A DNA stretch of 64,000 bases, from positions 157,267 through 221,266 of the forward strand of contig DATJIF010000063.1 of assembly GCA_035493475.1 (NCBI GenBank), in the 5' to 3' direction. Position numbers and translations under genes: made by a program. The notes below the pieces were generated by a model. It saw only the letters and a program-made list of their open reading frames with translations. It had not been told where the DNA came from and ran no database searches. Shown here piece by piece: positions 1 to 8,363 of the stretch; the first letter of the stretch is position 1, and every line of letters begins with the position of its first letter. Source of the stretch: Actinospica sp035493475. GTDB taxonomy: Bacteria; Actinomycetota; Actinomycetes; Streptomycetales; Catenulisporaceae.

Positions 1-477
1 ACCGCCTGCCAGAACGACGGCGGGGGCCTGCCCAACGTGACGACGACGCTCCCGGCCGGGTTCTCGCTCCCCGCGGGCACACCGCAGGCAGTGCAGATCG
101 CCATCGCCTACGAGATCGCCCAGCTCGGGAAGCCATACATCTACGGAGGCATCGGACCCGCCGGCTACGACTGCTCGGGGCTCGTCTACGAGGCCTACCT
201 CGCAGGCGGCGTCACCCTCCCTCGTACCACATACGACCAGGTCAACGTAGGTACGGCGGTGACAGCCGCGGACCTCAAGCCGGGTGACCTTATCTTCACG
301 CCAGGCTCCGACGGCACTGTAGCTTCGCCTGGTCATGTGGGCACGTACCTTGGATCGGGGATCGTAGAGGAAGCACCGTATACGGGGGTAGACATCCGCC
401 TGGACCCCCTGAGCGAATGGCTGAACGCGACCGACCCGATCAACAAAATCGTTGACATCAGACGCATCGTCCAGTGA
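1..477 (+). CDS. NlpC/P60 (C40) family peptidase, 5' end outside window
   Basis: Secreted or wall-associated papain-like endopeptidase that cleaves peptidoglycan stem peptides. Counted from the GTG at 37, the catalytic Cys is C46 (YDCSGLV) and the catalytic His H100 (SPGHVGTYLG), the usual NlpC/P60 order. The frame stays open to the window edge, and 12 residues without a start precede that GTG, with no clear ribosome site, so this is probably the C-terminal domain of a longer protein. In actinobacterial conjugative elements, two-domain lysozyme/C40 enzymes sit among transfer genes and open the wall for DNA transfer; that role is inferred from the relaxase about 39 kb away, not shown here. The stop overlaps a GTG at 474, but the better start of the next gene is at 507. 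Confidence 0.85.
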   Translation, partial: TACQNDGGGLPNVTTTLPAGFSLPAGTPQAVQIAIAYEIAQLGKPYIYGGIGPAGYDCSGLVYEAYLAGGVTLPRTTYDQVNVGTAVTAADLKPGDLIFTPGSDGTVASPGHVGTYLGSGIVEEAPYTGVDIRLDPLSEWLNATDPINKIVDIRRIVQ

Positions 478-506
478 ACCTGGAGGACCGAAAGGAGGTG
501 ACCCAC

Positions 507-686
507 GTGCGAGGACTGCTCGGAATGCTGCGCCTGCTGGCCCTGCTGTTGGCCATCGCGGGGCTGTTCACGATGCAGCTCGGTCTCAGCCATCACAAGA
601 GCGCCGCCTTCGTCCTCGAAGCGCTCGCGGTAGGCGCTACCAGTGCGGCAGCATTCATCGCGCTCATGCGCTTTGGGCGACGGTAG
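507..686 (+). CDS. Small two-helix membrane protein
   Basis: A 59-residue protein of unknown function with two hydrophobic segments (about residues 3-22 and 27-52) and a basic C-terminus (FGRR). The start is set by a very strong ribosome site, AAAGGAGGTG at 491-500, six bases before the GTG at 507; the upstream in-frame GTG at 474 overlaps the NlpC/P60 stop and would add 11 polar residues. It is probably co-transcribed with the peptidase gene and may be a small membrane partner of the wall enzyme or transfer apparatus. No family is recognised. Confidence 0.6.
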   Translation: MRGLLGMLRLLALLLAIAGLFTMQLGLSHHKSAAFVLEALAVGATSAAAFIALMRFGRR

Positions 687-751
687 GCGCTGCTGGGGGC
701 CATCCCCACTGCTGGTCTGTAGCCTTTAGTACGACACCCTGCAACCGTATC

Positions 752-785
752 TTATAACGGACAGCGTGTCGACTATAGTGTACGG
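752..785 (+). promoter_or_regulatory. Promoter/operator candidate upstream of the XRE gene
   Basis: The 189-bp gap before the regulator at 876 is unusually AT-rich. It contains TTATAA at 752-757 and TATAGTGTACG at 774-784. The latter 11-mer recurs exactly on the minus strand in front of traA (39258-39268) and with one change upstream of 39496. TATAGT could serve as a -10 box, so this may be a promoter overlapping a regulator site shared with the relaxase operon. Assignment rests on motif recurrence only. Confidence 0.35.
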
Positions 786-875
786 GGTTCCAGGATTGTA
801 GACTTGCGTAGACAGCATGGTGTAAGTAACGCTGGGCTGACACAAGCACATGACCCGAGGAGCTGACCCGTAGCA

Positions 876-1346
876 ATGACTGCGTCTGCCGCCCAGAACG
901 CGCCAGAGGAGGACGCAAAGCCAGTGGGCGACCTGGCACGCAAGCTGCAACACCTCTTCGAGACCAAGCACCCGAAGGACCGTGGGCCCTACACGCTCAG
1001 AGAGGCGGCCACCATGATCAATGAGGCCGCCGGAGAGGAAGTGATCTCATTTGGCTACATCGGGAGTCTGCGCAACGGCTCGCAAGACAACCCGTCGATG
1101 AAGCAACTCGCGGTGCTCAGCGCGTTCTTTGGTGAGCCCGTCGGATACTTCTTTCCAGATGAAGCTTCCCAGCGGTCTGCAAAGGAGGTCGAGTTGGCGA
1201 GCGCCATCAAGGACCCTGACGTGCATGAGCTCGCACTCGCTGCCTCTGGGCTATCCGCAGTCAGCTTGAAGGCTCTAATCGGCCTGACTGACACGTTCCG
1301 GACGCTGGAGAAGCGCAACCGGGGGCGTACATCCAAGAGCGAGTGA
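876..1346 (+). CDS. XRE-family DNA-binding regulator (EspR-like architecture)
   Basis: A 156-residue protein with an N-terminal helix-turn-helix (about residues 18-85, including YTLREAATMIN and a recognition region around FGYIGSLRNG) followed by FFGEPVGYFF, the phrase that ends the XRE domain in many actinobacterial regulators resembling EspR. The helical C-terminal half (about 95-145) is a plausible dimerisation domain. The ATG at 876 follows GAGGAGC at 857-863. It stands alone behind an AT-rich promoter region whose TATAGTGTACG motif also occurs upstream of traA, so it is a candidate regulator of transfer genes; that link is inference. Confidence 0.75.
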   Translation: MTASAAQNAPEEDAKPVGDLARKLQHLFETKHPKDRGPYTLREAATMINEAAGEEVISFGYIGSLRNGSQDNPSMKQLAVLSAFFGEPVGYFFPDEASQRSAKEVELASAIKDPDVHELALAASGLSAVSLKALIGLTDTFRTLEKRNRGRTSKSE

Positions 1347-1479
1347 CGTCTAGAAATGGCGTGCCGCCGCGCGGGATCATCGCAGTGGCACGCTGTCAGC
1401 GGCGAGTGGAACCGCGCCGAGGCTCGTGCCGCAGGTCGAGCGGCCGATGGGCGCACAGTGCGGCAACAGCGGCGCCAAC

Positions 1480-1968
1480 CTAGTTGTCTGGAAGCGCGAA
1501 ATAGTCCGCCAGCATTTCCGAGACCCAGGCGGGCTGCACGACCTCTCCGCGAGGCCCGAACTCCTGGAAGTAGGGCTTGATGTCGAGGACGGGGGTTCCG
1601 TCGATGGCATCGAGTTCTTCGACGTGCAGGTCCAAGCCGTCGATCTTGAGCAGGCGGACGGTGGACGCGCCGATTCTGTTAACCCTTTTCATATTGCGAT
1701 GTCCGAAGGTGCCCACTTCCGGCCACTCGGGGTTGTTGCGTGGTCGACGCGCGCCGAGGTTGAGATCGTCGAGATCCTGTTTGTGGAAGTAGAAGATGAC
1801 CTGGATGTGGCTGAACGAGTCGAGGTTCGTGACCGACGCGACAGGGAAACGGTCAGCGTCCACCCGAATGATTGACGTCGTGCCTCCCCAGTAGTCGTCG
1901 GTCGGCTCCACGCGTCCGCCGACGACGTGGGCGACGGGTTCGAGTTCGATGCGAATGCCGGTAGACAT
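1480..1968 (-). CDS. TrmO/TsaA (UPF0066) family tRNA methyltransferase
   Basis: A 162-residue single-domain protein of the TrmO (YaeB/TsaA) beta-barrel family. Characterised TrmO uses SAM to N6-methylate t6A37 in threonine tRNAs. Family marks visible are the N-terminal IRIELEPVAHV strand, DSFSHIQVIFYFH, WPEVGTFGHR, RVNRIGASTVRLL, and the signature LDAIDGTPVLDIKPYF near residues 119-134. Shorter than Escherichia coli TrmO, lacking its C-terminal extension, as many actinobacterial paralogs do. Convergent with the XRE gene to its left, and the end of the neighbouring XRE-TPR gene lies 36 bp upstream. A methyltransferase acting on another substrate is possible, since paralogs are common. Confidence 0.85.
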   Translation of the reverse strand: MSTGIRIELEPVAHVVGGRVEPTDDYWGGTTSIIRVDADRFPVASVTNLDSFSHIQVIFYFHKQDLDDLNLGARRPRNNPEWPEVGTFGHRNMKRVNRIGASTVRLLKIDGLDLHVEELDAIDGTPVLDIKPYFQEFGPRGEVVQPAWVSEMLADYFALPDN

Positions 1969-2004
1969 GCGGGCTCCTTCGACGATTGGTTCTCGACTGC
2001 AAGC

Positions 2005-3411
2005 CTACGCAGGCTTTGGGTTGGCTTTCAGGTAGGCGGCTGCGCGCCGATCAAGTTCGCGCACTGTGCCGCTGGCCCTCCGCGCGATCGGTTTGAGCGA
2101 GTCGTGGATGGTCTGCACAGCGTCGCGAGTACGGCCAGATTGAATACCCTCAAGTTCGTCCATGACGGCTTTCCAAGTTGCGCACGCCCGATCGAGCTCG
2201 CCGCGGCGAAGCTGCACGCTTCCGAGGTATCCGAGCGTGACGACATGCGTTCGCCGGAAGGCGGTGGCGTTCCGCGTCCGGATGCTGCGTCGGAACTCGC
2301 GTTCGGCCCCGACGAGGTCACCCATGTCGCGGAGGGTGCACGCCGTCTCGTGGGCGAGACTCGCTTCACCGAAGAAGAACACGCGGCCCGGCTCGTCGCC
2401 TCCGGCCGTGGCTGCGGCCAAGTCGTCTTCTGCCCTTAGCAGCGCGTCCGAGGCTTGTCGCTTATGCCGCGTCGCAGCGAGAGCCCTAGCGCGAACCACG
2501 CCGATTAGTGCGCGCTCGCGAGGGCTGGCCAGGGCGTAGCGCTGCTGCTCAATGGAGTTGTTTGCGATCTCTAGGGCCTTGTCCCCATGGCCTAGATCAA
2601 TCGCCTGATGAGCCATAGCGCGGAGGATATGGCCGGCCAGCGGAGCATCGTTGGCCTCCGCGGCTAGCTTCATGGCCAGGGCGAAACCCTTCTGGGCGGC
2701 GGCGTGCTCGGCGTTGTCGAACCTCATCCACGCACCGGTGTAGGCAAGTTCGCTAGCGGCGGTATACATGGCCAGACGAGTCGAGTCGTCGGCGAAGGTG
2801 CCTCTGAGGAGACGAGCGACATCCGAGGTCAGATACGCGCGGATCGCAGCCCGCGCGTGACCGCCGCCGTAGCGCTGATCCGTCCGGAGGAATTCCTGGG
2901 TCGTGCTGCGAACTGCCTCCACGTCGCTCATCCCGACCCGCTGAACGCCGGTTGGCCGTCTAGCTGCACCGCGCTCGCGAACGGCGTCCCACCAGTCGCG
3001 CGGTGGGAGGGGCAATGCCGCCAGCGAGTAGGCGGCAGCACCTCGCAAGGCTCCGCGGCGGTCCACGTCGTCTACCTCTTGTCGGCCGAGATCAGCAAGC
3101 GCGACAAGCGTATCTGTGTCCCATGTGCTTGTGGCGTCGGTGGTGCCGATTGCCATCGGGAAGCCGATGTCGGCTGGCGTAACGATCCAACCGAGCCGCC
3201 GCGATAGTGCCTCCGCCAGGTAGAGCGCAGTCTTGCCGTGGGGCCTGGCTGCCCTGGTCCAGCGCGAGATGTACGAGGCGTCAACCGCCACGTGCTCGTC
3301 CCCGTTTTCCCTGGCGACACGCTTCACGGCCTCGGCGAGATCGCGATACGTGAGCCCAGACTCTTGGATCGCAGCACGCAGAGCATCGTTCGTGGACACG
3401 GCTTGGCTCAT
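2005..3411 (-). CDS. XRE-family regulator with C-terminal TPR-like region
   Basis: A 468-residue protein. Residues about 9-75 form a helix-turn-helix domain in which a long loop (KRVARENGDEHVAV) separates the first helices from DASYISRWTRA; the rest is alpha-helical with TPR-like repeats (for example AAEANDAPLAGHILRAMAHQ and the stretch around residue 350). This layout is typical of actinomycete regulators that control adjacent metabolic or antibiotic genes. ATG at 3411 is preceded by GGAAG. Its upstream region carries a near-palindrome (3428-3441) that could be an autoregulatory site. A second XRE-TPR gene lies at 4179-5471, so the locus has a regulator pair. Confidence 0.8.
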   Translation of the reverse strand: MSQAVSTNDALRAAIQESGLTYRDLAEAVKRVARENGDEHVAVDASYISRWTRAARPHGKTALYLAEALSRRLGWIVTPADIGFPMAIGTTDATSTWDTDTLVALADLGRQEVDDVDRRGALRGAAAYSLAALPLPPRDWWDAVRERGAARRPTGVQRVGMSDVEAVRSTTQEFLRTDQRYGGGHARAAIRAYLTSDVARLLRGTFADDSTRLAMYTAASELAYTGAWMRFDNAEHAAAQKGFALAMKLAAEANDAPLAGHILRAMAHQAIDLGHGDKALEIANNSIEQQRYALASPRERALIGVVRARALAATRHKRQASDALLRAEDDLAAATAGGDEPGRVFFFGEASLAHETACTLRDMGDLVGAEREFRRSIRTRNATAFRRTHVVTLGYLGSVQLRRGELDRACATWKAVMDELEGIQSGRTRDAVQTIHDSLKPIARRASGTVRELDRRAAAYLKANPKPA

Positions 3412-3427
3412 TCGCTTCCAGCGGCTC

Positions 3428-3441
3428 GTTGATCATGCAAC
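3428..3441. promoter_or_regulatory. GTTG-N6-CAAC inverted repeat, possible operator
   Basis: GTTG ATCATG CAAC forms an imperfect palindrome 16 bases upstream of the XRE-TPR start codon at 3411, a position where a bound regulator would block transcription or translation initiation. The 248-bp gap 3412-3659 holds no gene and should contain the promoter of that regulator and the end of the NUDIX transcript. Operator status is inference. Confidence 0.3.
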
Positions 3442-3659
3442 AAACACAACAGGGTTCTGCCGTGCTCAGCATACCGACGGGGGGTGATCCGCTGTTTGCT
3501 GATTGTGCACATGGCGGACCACGAGGTAACTGGGATTGCTTGCGAAGGGAGGGACGGCGGATGCAGACGAGCCTCATGTGGCAGCTGAGACTGTCACAAC
3601 TCTCTGATGCTCGGCAGCGCGTGGACCGGGTTGTGCTGGCGCCAGACCTGCCGCGTCTC

Positions 3660-4151
3660 TCAGCCTTCCTTCCGAATCCCGTGCTCCAGGTAGTACGTCT
3701 CGCCCTTTGCACGCGCGTCGAAGGCGGCGTGTACGCGGCGAGCAAGCCTCGGGATGAGCAGCGTGTCGAGTTCGCTGCGGTCGTGGTAGGCGTACTTGTC
3801 GATTTCAAGGCCGTCTACGCGGATGGCCGCGTGCTGCTCGTCGGTCAGTTCTCCGCCGTCGAAGATCCAGAGGATCTTGTCGCCTTCACGCTCGTTTGGT
3901 GCCCAGTCCACGACGAGCAGGCGCCCTACCGGGAGCGCGGTTCCCAGTTCTTCGACGAGTTCCCGATCGAGTGCGCTGGTGGGGGTCTCGCCGGGCATCA
4001 GGTAGCCGCCGGGCACCTCCCAGCCGTCTTTGTAGGTGGGATTGACCAACAGGACGCTCTCAGGTCCGGCAAAGTAGAGGGCTGCTGTAGCGGTGCGCGG
4101 CGTGGCGAACGTGTCGCCGGGCTGGTCCTGGGGCTCGGGCATGTGCATCAC
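3660..4151 (-). CDS. NUDIX hydrolase
   Basis: A 163-residue pyrophosphohydrolase with a textbook NUDIX box: G49, E55, R63-E64, E67-E68 and G70 (GYLMPGETPTSALDRELVEE then LG). Members cleave nucleoside diphosphates linked to another group, such as oxidised dNTPs or nucleotide sugars; the substrate cannot be read from sequence. The start lies 27 bp after the end of the XRE-TPR gene on the same strand, so the two are probably one transcription unit. XRE-TPR plus NUDIX pairs are common in actinomycetes. Confidence 0.9.
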   Translation of the reverse strand: MMHMPEPQDQPGDTFATPRTATAALYFAGPESVLLVNPTYKDGWEVPGGYLMPGETPTSALDRELVEELGTALPVGRLLVVDWAPNEREGDKILWIFDGGELTDEQHAAIRVDGLEIDKYAYHDRSELDTLLIPRLARRVHAAFDARAKGETYYLEHGIRKEG

Positions 4152-4178
4152 TCTACCCTCGCGGGCTTCGAGGCGGTC

Positions 4179-5471
4179 CTAGACGATGCGGGCCTTGTCC
4201 GCGAGTTGGACGATGTGCGGGTTCGGTGTTTCTCTCGGTGCACGAGCCCACGTCGTGAGGAGCGCCGCGGTGATGTAGTGGCTGGTGACCTGTTCGGGCG
4301 CGAGTTCGTTGGCGTCGAGCAGCAGGGCTTCGGCGGTGTCGCGGTGGCCGCGCGCGTTGTGGGCGCGGGCGAGGTCGAGCTTGTGGCGTACGCGTCGCTC
4401 GACGGGCAGGGCCGAGGTGTCGATCCGTTCTCCTTGGGCGAGTGCTGTCTCGATGTCGCCGAGTTCGAGGGCGGCGCTGACGTGGTGCATGCGGACGGTG
4501 GTGGGCCCGAATGCGGTCCACATGTTGTTGCCGTCGTGGCCGAGTCGGTCCGCCGCCCGCTGGGCGTGTGCGAGGTAGCGGCTGGCCTCGCGTCGATCAC
4601 CGACTCGTGCGGCGGCCATGGCGCCGACGAGGAACAGGCTTCCGTGGATCGAGAGGTGATCGGGGCCGCGATGGGCGTCGGTGGCCAGGAGTGCTGCGGC
4701 GTTGTCGACGGTGGCTGTGGCCGCGTCCAGGTTCTTGTTTGCCAGCAGACAGTGCGCTACCGAGCGGTAGAGGGAACCGAGGACGATCTTGTCGTCGGCT
4801 TCGAAGGCTTTGCCGAGTCCGCGGTCCGCGGCGAGCCAGGCGAGGTCGGTTTCTCCGATCTTCGTCAGCAGCATGGCGGCGCCCTGGTAGGCCATGGCCA
4901 GGCGGCGTTGGGCGCGGAGTCTCGCATGCCCTTCGATCGCCTGGCTGGCTGCTCGCGCTCGGACGATCGCGGCTGGCAGAAGCCGGTTGGCGCGCGCGTA
5001 GCGGGAGTCTTGGTAAGCGGACCACGTCTCGCCGATCTCAGCAGCGAGCACGTCCAAGTCGATGTGATCGGAGTCCTGGTCGGAGGTCAGGTAGGTGTAG
5101 TCCGCCAGGACATGGCGGAGCGGGTCGATGTCCAGGCCGTGAGCGGGGGCAGTGGGAGACCATGTCCTAGCCCGATCGATGAGTCGGGCCAGTGGGATAC
5201 GCAGGGCGTCGGCGAGCTGTTCGAGGACAGAGAGCCGGTCGATGACGATGCTGCCGCGTTCCACCTTGCCCAGCCAGTCCGCAGTGCGCCCGCCCACCAG
5301 GCCGGCCAGGACCTCCTGCGTCATTCCACGTCGGACTCGGTGCCACTTGATGTATTCCCCGAGTGTCAGCGTGCTGCCCGCCGGGGGAGGGGGCGACACA
5401 GCTGTCTGACGCGCGCCGTTTTGGACCCCGGAAAGTTTTTCCGGGTTGGCTCGCGGATTGCGCTCGACCAT
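4179..5471 (-). CDS. XRE-family regulator with C-terminal TPR-like region
   Basis: A 430-residue regulator. After about 35 disordered, proline-rich residues comes a classic helix-turn-helix (TLGEYIKWHRVRRGMTQEVL through GKVERGSIVIDRLSVLEQLA, about 35-95), then an all-helical region of TPR-like repeats to the C-terminus (for example GEAD-type pairs around YRSVAHCLLANKNLDAATAT). Divergent from the operon starting at 5517 with only 45 bp between start codons, so it is well placed to control both itself and that operon. It is followed by the NUDIX gene on the same strand. Confidence 0.85.
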   Translation of the reverse strand: MVERNPRANPEKLSGVQNGARQTAVSPPPPAGSTLTLGEYIKWHRVRRGMTQEVLAGLVGGRTADWLGKVERGSIVIDRLSVLEQLADALRIPLARLIDRARTWSPTAPAHGLDIDPLRHVLADYTYLTSDQDSDHIDLDVLAAEIGETWSAYQDSRYARANRLLPAAIVRARAASQAIEGHARLRAQRRLAMAYQGAAMLLTKIGETDLAWLAADRGLGKAFEADDKIVLGSLYRSVAHCLLANKNLDAATATVDNAAALLATDAHRGPDHLSIHGSLFLVGAMAAARVGDRREASRYLAHAQRAADRLGHDGNNMWTAFGPTTVRMHHVSAALELGDIETALAQGERIDTSALPVERRVRHKLDLARAHNARGHRDTAEALLLDANELAPEQVTSHYITAALLTTWARAPRETPNPHIVQLADKARIV

Positions 5472-5516
5472 AGATCACAGCCTGTCAGATCCGGTGCACA
5501 TAGAGGAAGACCTTCG

Positions 5517-5924
5517 ATGGACGTAAGCAGTGACACAGCCTGGGGCCCGCTCGCGGTCGAACAGCTTGGCGAGGTGCTGCTGATGGCCGCCGAGGTCGCC
5601 GATGGCGATGCCGATCACGACCTGCTCACCGCTGTAGACGTGCTCAACAAGGACAGGCTCCGTCCCGAGGGCCGAGAGCAGCTTTCCGAGCCCGAACTGC
5701 GCCAGTTGGCGCGCCTGCTGCTCGCAGAGATCCCGGCTGACGAACGCCTGGGTGTGCCCGGTGGCGAGGTCGCAGCGGTCAACACCTGGCTCGCGCAACG
5801 CCTCCGTGTCCAACGCCTGAGCGAAGATGGTGGCAACGCGCTGGCAGCACTGTTCCGATCAGCGGCAAATCATCTCCCCGGCATGCGCGCCACAGGTGAA
5901 GACGACGACGGAGCAGCGGAATGA
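5517..5924 (+). CDS. Conserved acidic protein heading the conservon operon
   Basis: A 135-residue acidic, helical protein with no recognised domain. The ATG at 5517 is preceded by AGAGGAAGA at 5502-5510; the same frame runs far upstream but only antisense to the regulator, so the start is here. The stop overlaps the CvnA start (ATGA at 5921-5924), implying translational coupling and a role with the conservon. The C-terminal half contains LAEIPADERLGVPGGEVAAV and an Asp/Glu-rich tail (GEDDDGAAE). Confidence 0.6.
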   Translation: MDVSSDTAWGPLAVEQLGEVLLMAAEVADGDADHDLLTAVDVLNKDRLRPEGREQLSEPELRQLARLLLAEIPADERLGVPGGEVAAVNTWLAQRLRVQRLSEDGGNALAALFRSAANHLPGMRATGEDDDGAAE

Positions 5925-6961
5925 AGCTGATGCTTCGGCGCCGGGTTGAGCGCGCGACGTCGCAGCCCAGTGTGACGACGGTCCTAGAGCCGGAGCCCGA
6001 TGTCTTCGACGAGGTCGATGCGCAGGATGAGCTGGTCGCAACGATCGCGCTTCGCGGCCTGAATCTCACCTACCGGCTGATCGGGGAGATCGATCTCGCT
6101 GAGCGCGATGAACAGGATCCCGCGCGCCTGAGCGTCCTGTTCGGGCTCGATCATCTCGCCAACCGCCTGCGCCACTTGAGCGAGGGATTGCTGCTGCTGT
6201 CCGGCCAAGGAGTGCCCCGGGGCCGTGAAGGAGCGATGTCGCTGGCAGATGTCGCCCACGCAGCGGCTGGCGGATCGCGCGACTACCGGCGCGTGCACAT
6301 CGACACGATGCCCTCGTGTGCGCTGATCGCTGGCGCGGCCGACGACACGGTTCTGCTCTTGGCGCAACTGCTGGACAACGCGCTGGGACTTTCGCCCGAC
6401 GCGACGCCGGTCAGGATCGGCGCTCACCGCGTGAGCGGCGGGATCGCGCTTCAGGTGGAGGACCAGGGCCTTGGGCTCTCGTTCGACCGGATCCGGGAGT
6501 TGAACGCGCAGCTTGCCGCAGCTCCAGTGCTCGGTGTCGAGGCGACCCGGCACATGGGCCTGTACGTCGTGGCACTGCTCGCCCACCGACTTAGGGCGTT
6601 CGTCCAGCTCCAGCCACGCCACGGTGGTGGCACCGTCGCCCTCGTCGTCATCCCGGGACACCTGGTGACCGAGGCCCCGTCCACGACGGAAGCACCAGCC
6701 TCGGCGCCGACGACGCAAGTTCACGGAGTGAACGGCGACCGGTGGGGCCGCGCCCCCGCACCAGGTCAGGCTGAGGGCAAGACGGCCTATGGTCTGCCGC
6801 GACGAACGCGGACCCAGCAGGTGAATCCCCAGCGGCCTGAGCGCCACTCGACGACTTTCTTATCTTCGCGCCCGGCCGACCCGGAAGCTGTGCGCCGCGA
6901 CATCTCAGACTACGAAGACGGCGTCCGGCGCGCCCAGCAGGCTTCAGGAGGCTCCCAGTGA
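5921..6961 (+). CDS. cvnA: Conservon histidine-kinase-like ATPase, CvnA type
   Basis: A 346-residue soluble protein with a dimerisation/phosphoacceptor-like segment (LDHLANRLRHLSEGLLLLSG, the cvn counterpart of DHLATR..ENLLVLSG) and a GHKL ATPase domain: N box LLAQLLDNALGLSP, G1-type DQGLGLS, and MGLYVVALLAHR. Full-length CvnA proteins have N-terminal sensor and membrane regions; these are absent, so this one is truncated at the front and is presumably cytoplasmic. Conservons form a membrane-associated heterocomplex of CvnA-D resembling eukaryotic G-protein signalling. The disordered tail (about 250-346) is proline- and arginine-rich. Confidence 0.85.
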   Translation: MKLMLRRRVERATSQPSVTTVLEPEPDVFDEVDAQDELVATIALRGLNLTYRLIGEIDLAERDEQDPARLSVLFGLDHLANRLRHLSEGLLLLSGQGVPRGREGAMSLADVAHAAAGGSRDYRRVHIDTMPSCALIAGAADDTVLLLAQLLDNALGLSPDATPVRIGAHRVSGGIALQVEDQGLGLSFDRIRELNAQLAAAPVLGVEATRHMGLYVVALLAHRLRAFVQLQPRHGGGTVALVVIPGHLVTEAPSTTEAPASAPTTQVHGVNGDRWGRAPAPGQAEGKTAYGLPRRTRTQQVNPQRPERHSTTFLSSRPADPEAVRRDISDYEDGVRRAQQASGGSQ

Positions 6962-7374
6962 ACAGCCAAGACACCACCGCAGGCGACCTGACCTGGGTTG
7001 CGGACCGATTTGTTGAGGACACGGCCGGAGTGCGCGCTGCCGTCGTACTGTCCGCCGACGGCCTGGTCCTGGCCAAAGGCGGCAAAATCTCGGACACTCA
7101 GGCCGGTCGCACCGCAGCCGTCGCCAGCGGCGTGTTCGCCCTGGCGGCCGGATTCGCGAGGCAAGTCGACCTGGACGCATACGAGCAGAGCATCCTTCGG
7201 TTCGCCGCCGGCCACCTCGTGATCACCTCAATGGCGAAAGGCGCGGCGCTGGCCGTCGTCACGGAACCCGATGCACGGCTCGGCGTGGTAGCCAGCGAGA
7301 TGGCGGGGTTCGCGCATCGCGTCGGCGAGAACTTCGATCTGACTCCGCGCAAGCCTATGGGGGCGACATGCTGA
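6958..7374 (+). CDS. cvnB: Roadblock/LC7 domain protein, CvnB type
   Basis: A 138-residue single roadblock/LC7 domain: LTWVADRFVEDTAGVRAAVV, LSADGLVLAKGG, and the C-terminal strand ALAVVTEPDARLGVVASEM. In conservons this protein, like the MglB family, is thought to act on the partner GTPase CvnD. It overlaps both neighbours by a few bases (6958-6961 and 7368-7374), so the operon is translationally coupled. Length and order match known cvn operons. Confidence 0.9.
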   Translation: MNSQDTTAGDLTWVADRFVEDTAGVRAAVVLSADGLVLAKGGKISDTQAGRTAAVASGVFALAAGFARQVDLDAYEQSILRFAAGHLVITSMAKGAALAVVTEPDARLGVVASEMAGFAHRVGENFDLTPRKPMGATC

Positions 7375-7754
7375 GGAAGCCGTCGCCCGCACGCGCCACC
7401 GCAACCGAGCAGTTGGCGCGCACAGGCCGCCCCGCGCGCGTACGTCCGTTCACCGTGACCGGAGGCCGCACCGGCGCCCAACTACATCTCGGCGCGGAAC
7501 GCCTGGTCAGTGCCATCACAGACAGACGCTACGGGCACCGACTGGGGCCTGAGGAGCTGGCGATCTACAACGCGTGCATCGCGGTCCGGAGCGTCGCCGA
7601 ACTGGCGGCCACGACGGGGATGCCGATCGGCGTGGTGCGTGTCCTTGTCGGCGACCTGGCCAAGGCCGGACGGGTGCTGATCCACCCGGCCGCCGCCGAC
7701 GTCCCGAAGGTCGCCTTGCTCGAAAGGGTGCTCCATGGTCTTAAAGACCTCTGA
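7368..7754 (+). CDS. cvnC: DUF742 protein, CvnC type
   Basis: A 128-residue DUF742 protein. Visible marks are VRPFTVTGGRT near residues 24-34, a central winged-helix-like region (LGPEELAIYNACIAVRSVAE), and the terminal phrase LLERVLHGLKDL. Its role in conservons is unknown, but it always lies between the roadblock protein and the GTPase. It overlaps the GTPase start by 20 bases. Confidence 0.9.
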   Translation: MLRKPSPARATATEQLARTGRPARVRPFTVTGGRTGAQLHLGAERLVSAITDRRYGHRLGPEELAIYNACIAVRSVAELAATTGMPIGVVRVLVGDLAKAGRVLIHPAAADVPKVALLERVLHGLKDL

Positions 7755-8334
7755 CCACACTGCTCCGACCCCGGCGGAGCCCCCTGCTCTCTCGGTGAAG
7801 CTGGTGATCGCCGGAGGCTTCGGCGTCGGCAAGACCACGCTGGTCGGCGCCGTCTCGGAGACCCCCATGCTGGGCACCGAGGCGCAGATGACCGAAGCCT
7901 CGATCGGCGTGGACGAGCTCGGGCCGAAATCTGCGAAGACGACCACGACCGTCGCGATGGACTGGGGCCGGTTGAGCCTGGACCCGGGACTGCTGCTGTA
8001 CCTGTTCGGCGCACCGGGCCAGGACCGATTCTGGTTCCTGTGGGACGACCTGGTGCGCGGCGCGGTCGGCGCGATCGTGCTGGCCGACACCCGGAACCTT
8101 GAGTCCAGCTTCCCGGCGATCAACTACTTCGAACAGCGCGGCGACATCCCGTTCACCGTCGCCGTCAACCGCTTCGACGGCCAGCTCACCCACCCGCTCA
8201 ACCAGGTGCGCGACGCGCTCGATCTGGACCCCGCGATCCCGCTCAGCGACTGCGACGCACGCCAGCGCGGCGACGTGCTCGCCGTCCTGCGCGACCTGAT
8301 CAGCCACGCGCTGTCCGCTGAGCTCGCCCACTGA
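7735..8334 (+). CDS. cvnD: Small GTPase, CvnD type
   Basis: A 199-residue P-loop GTPase: G1 GGFGVGKT (residues 27-34), the cvn-specific switch around SIGVDEL, LFGAPGQDRFWFLW in place of the DxxGQ motif, and VNRFDG in place of NKxD. Such conservon GTPases bind GTP and are proposed to be regulated by the roadblock partner. It ends the core conservon; 29 bp later starts a flavin monooxygenase, where other conservons often carry a cytochrome P450. Confidence 0.92.
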   Translation: MVLKTSDHTAPTPAEPPALSVKLVIAGGFGVGKTTLVGAVSETPMLGTEAQMTEASIGVDELGPKSAKTTTTVAMDWGRLSLDPGLLLYLFGAPGQDRFWFLWDDLVRGAVGAIVLADTRNLESSFPAINYFEQRGDIPFTVAVNRFDGQLTHPLNQVRDALDLDPAIPLSDCDARQRGDVLAVLRDLISHALSAELAH

Positions 8335-8363
8335 CTCGCCACCACCGAGGAGACGAACCCCGC

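Noticed and set aside
3429..5516. Long plus-strand open frame antisense to the NUDIX and XRE-TPR genes
   Set aside because: Only the last 135 codons (from 5517) have a ribosome site; the rest is antisense reading of GC-rich genes.
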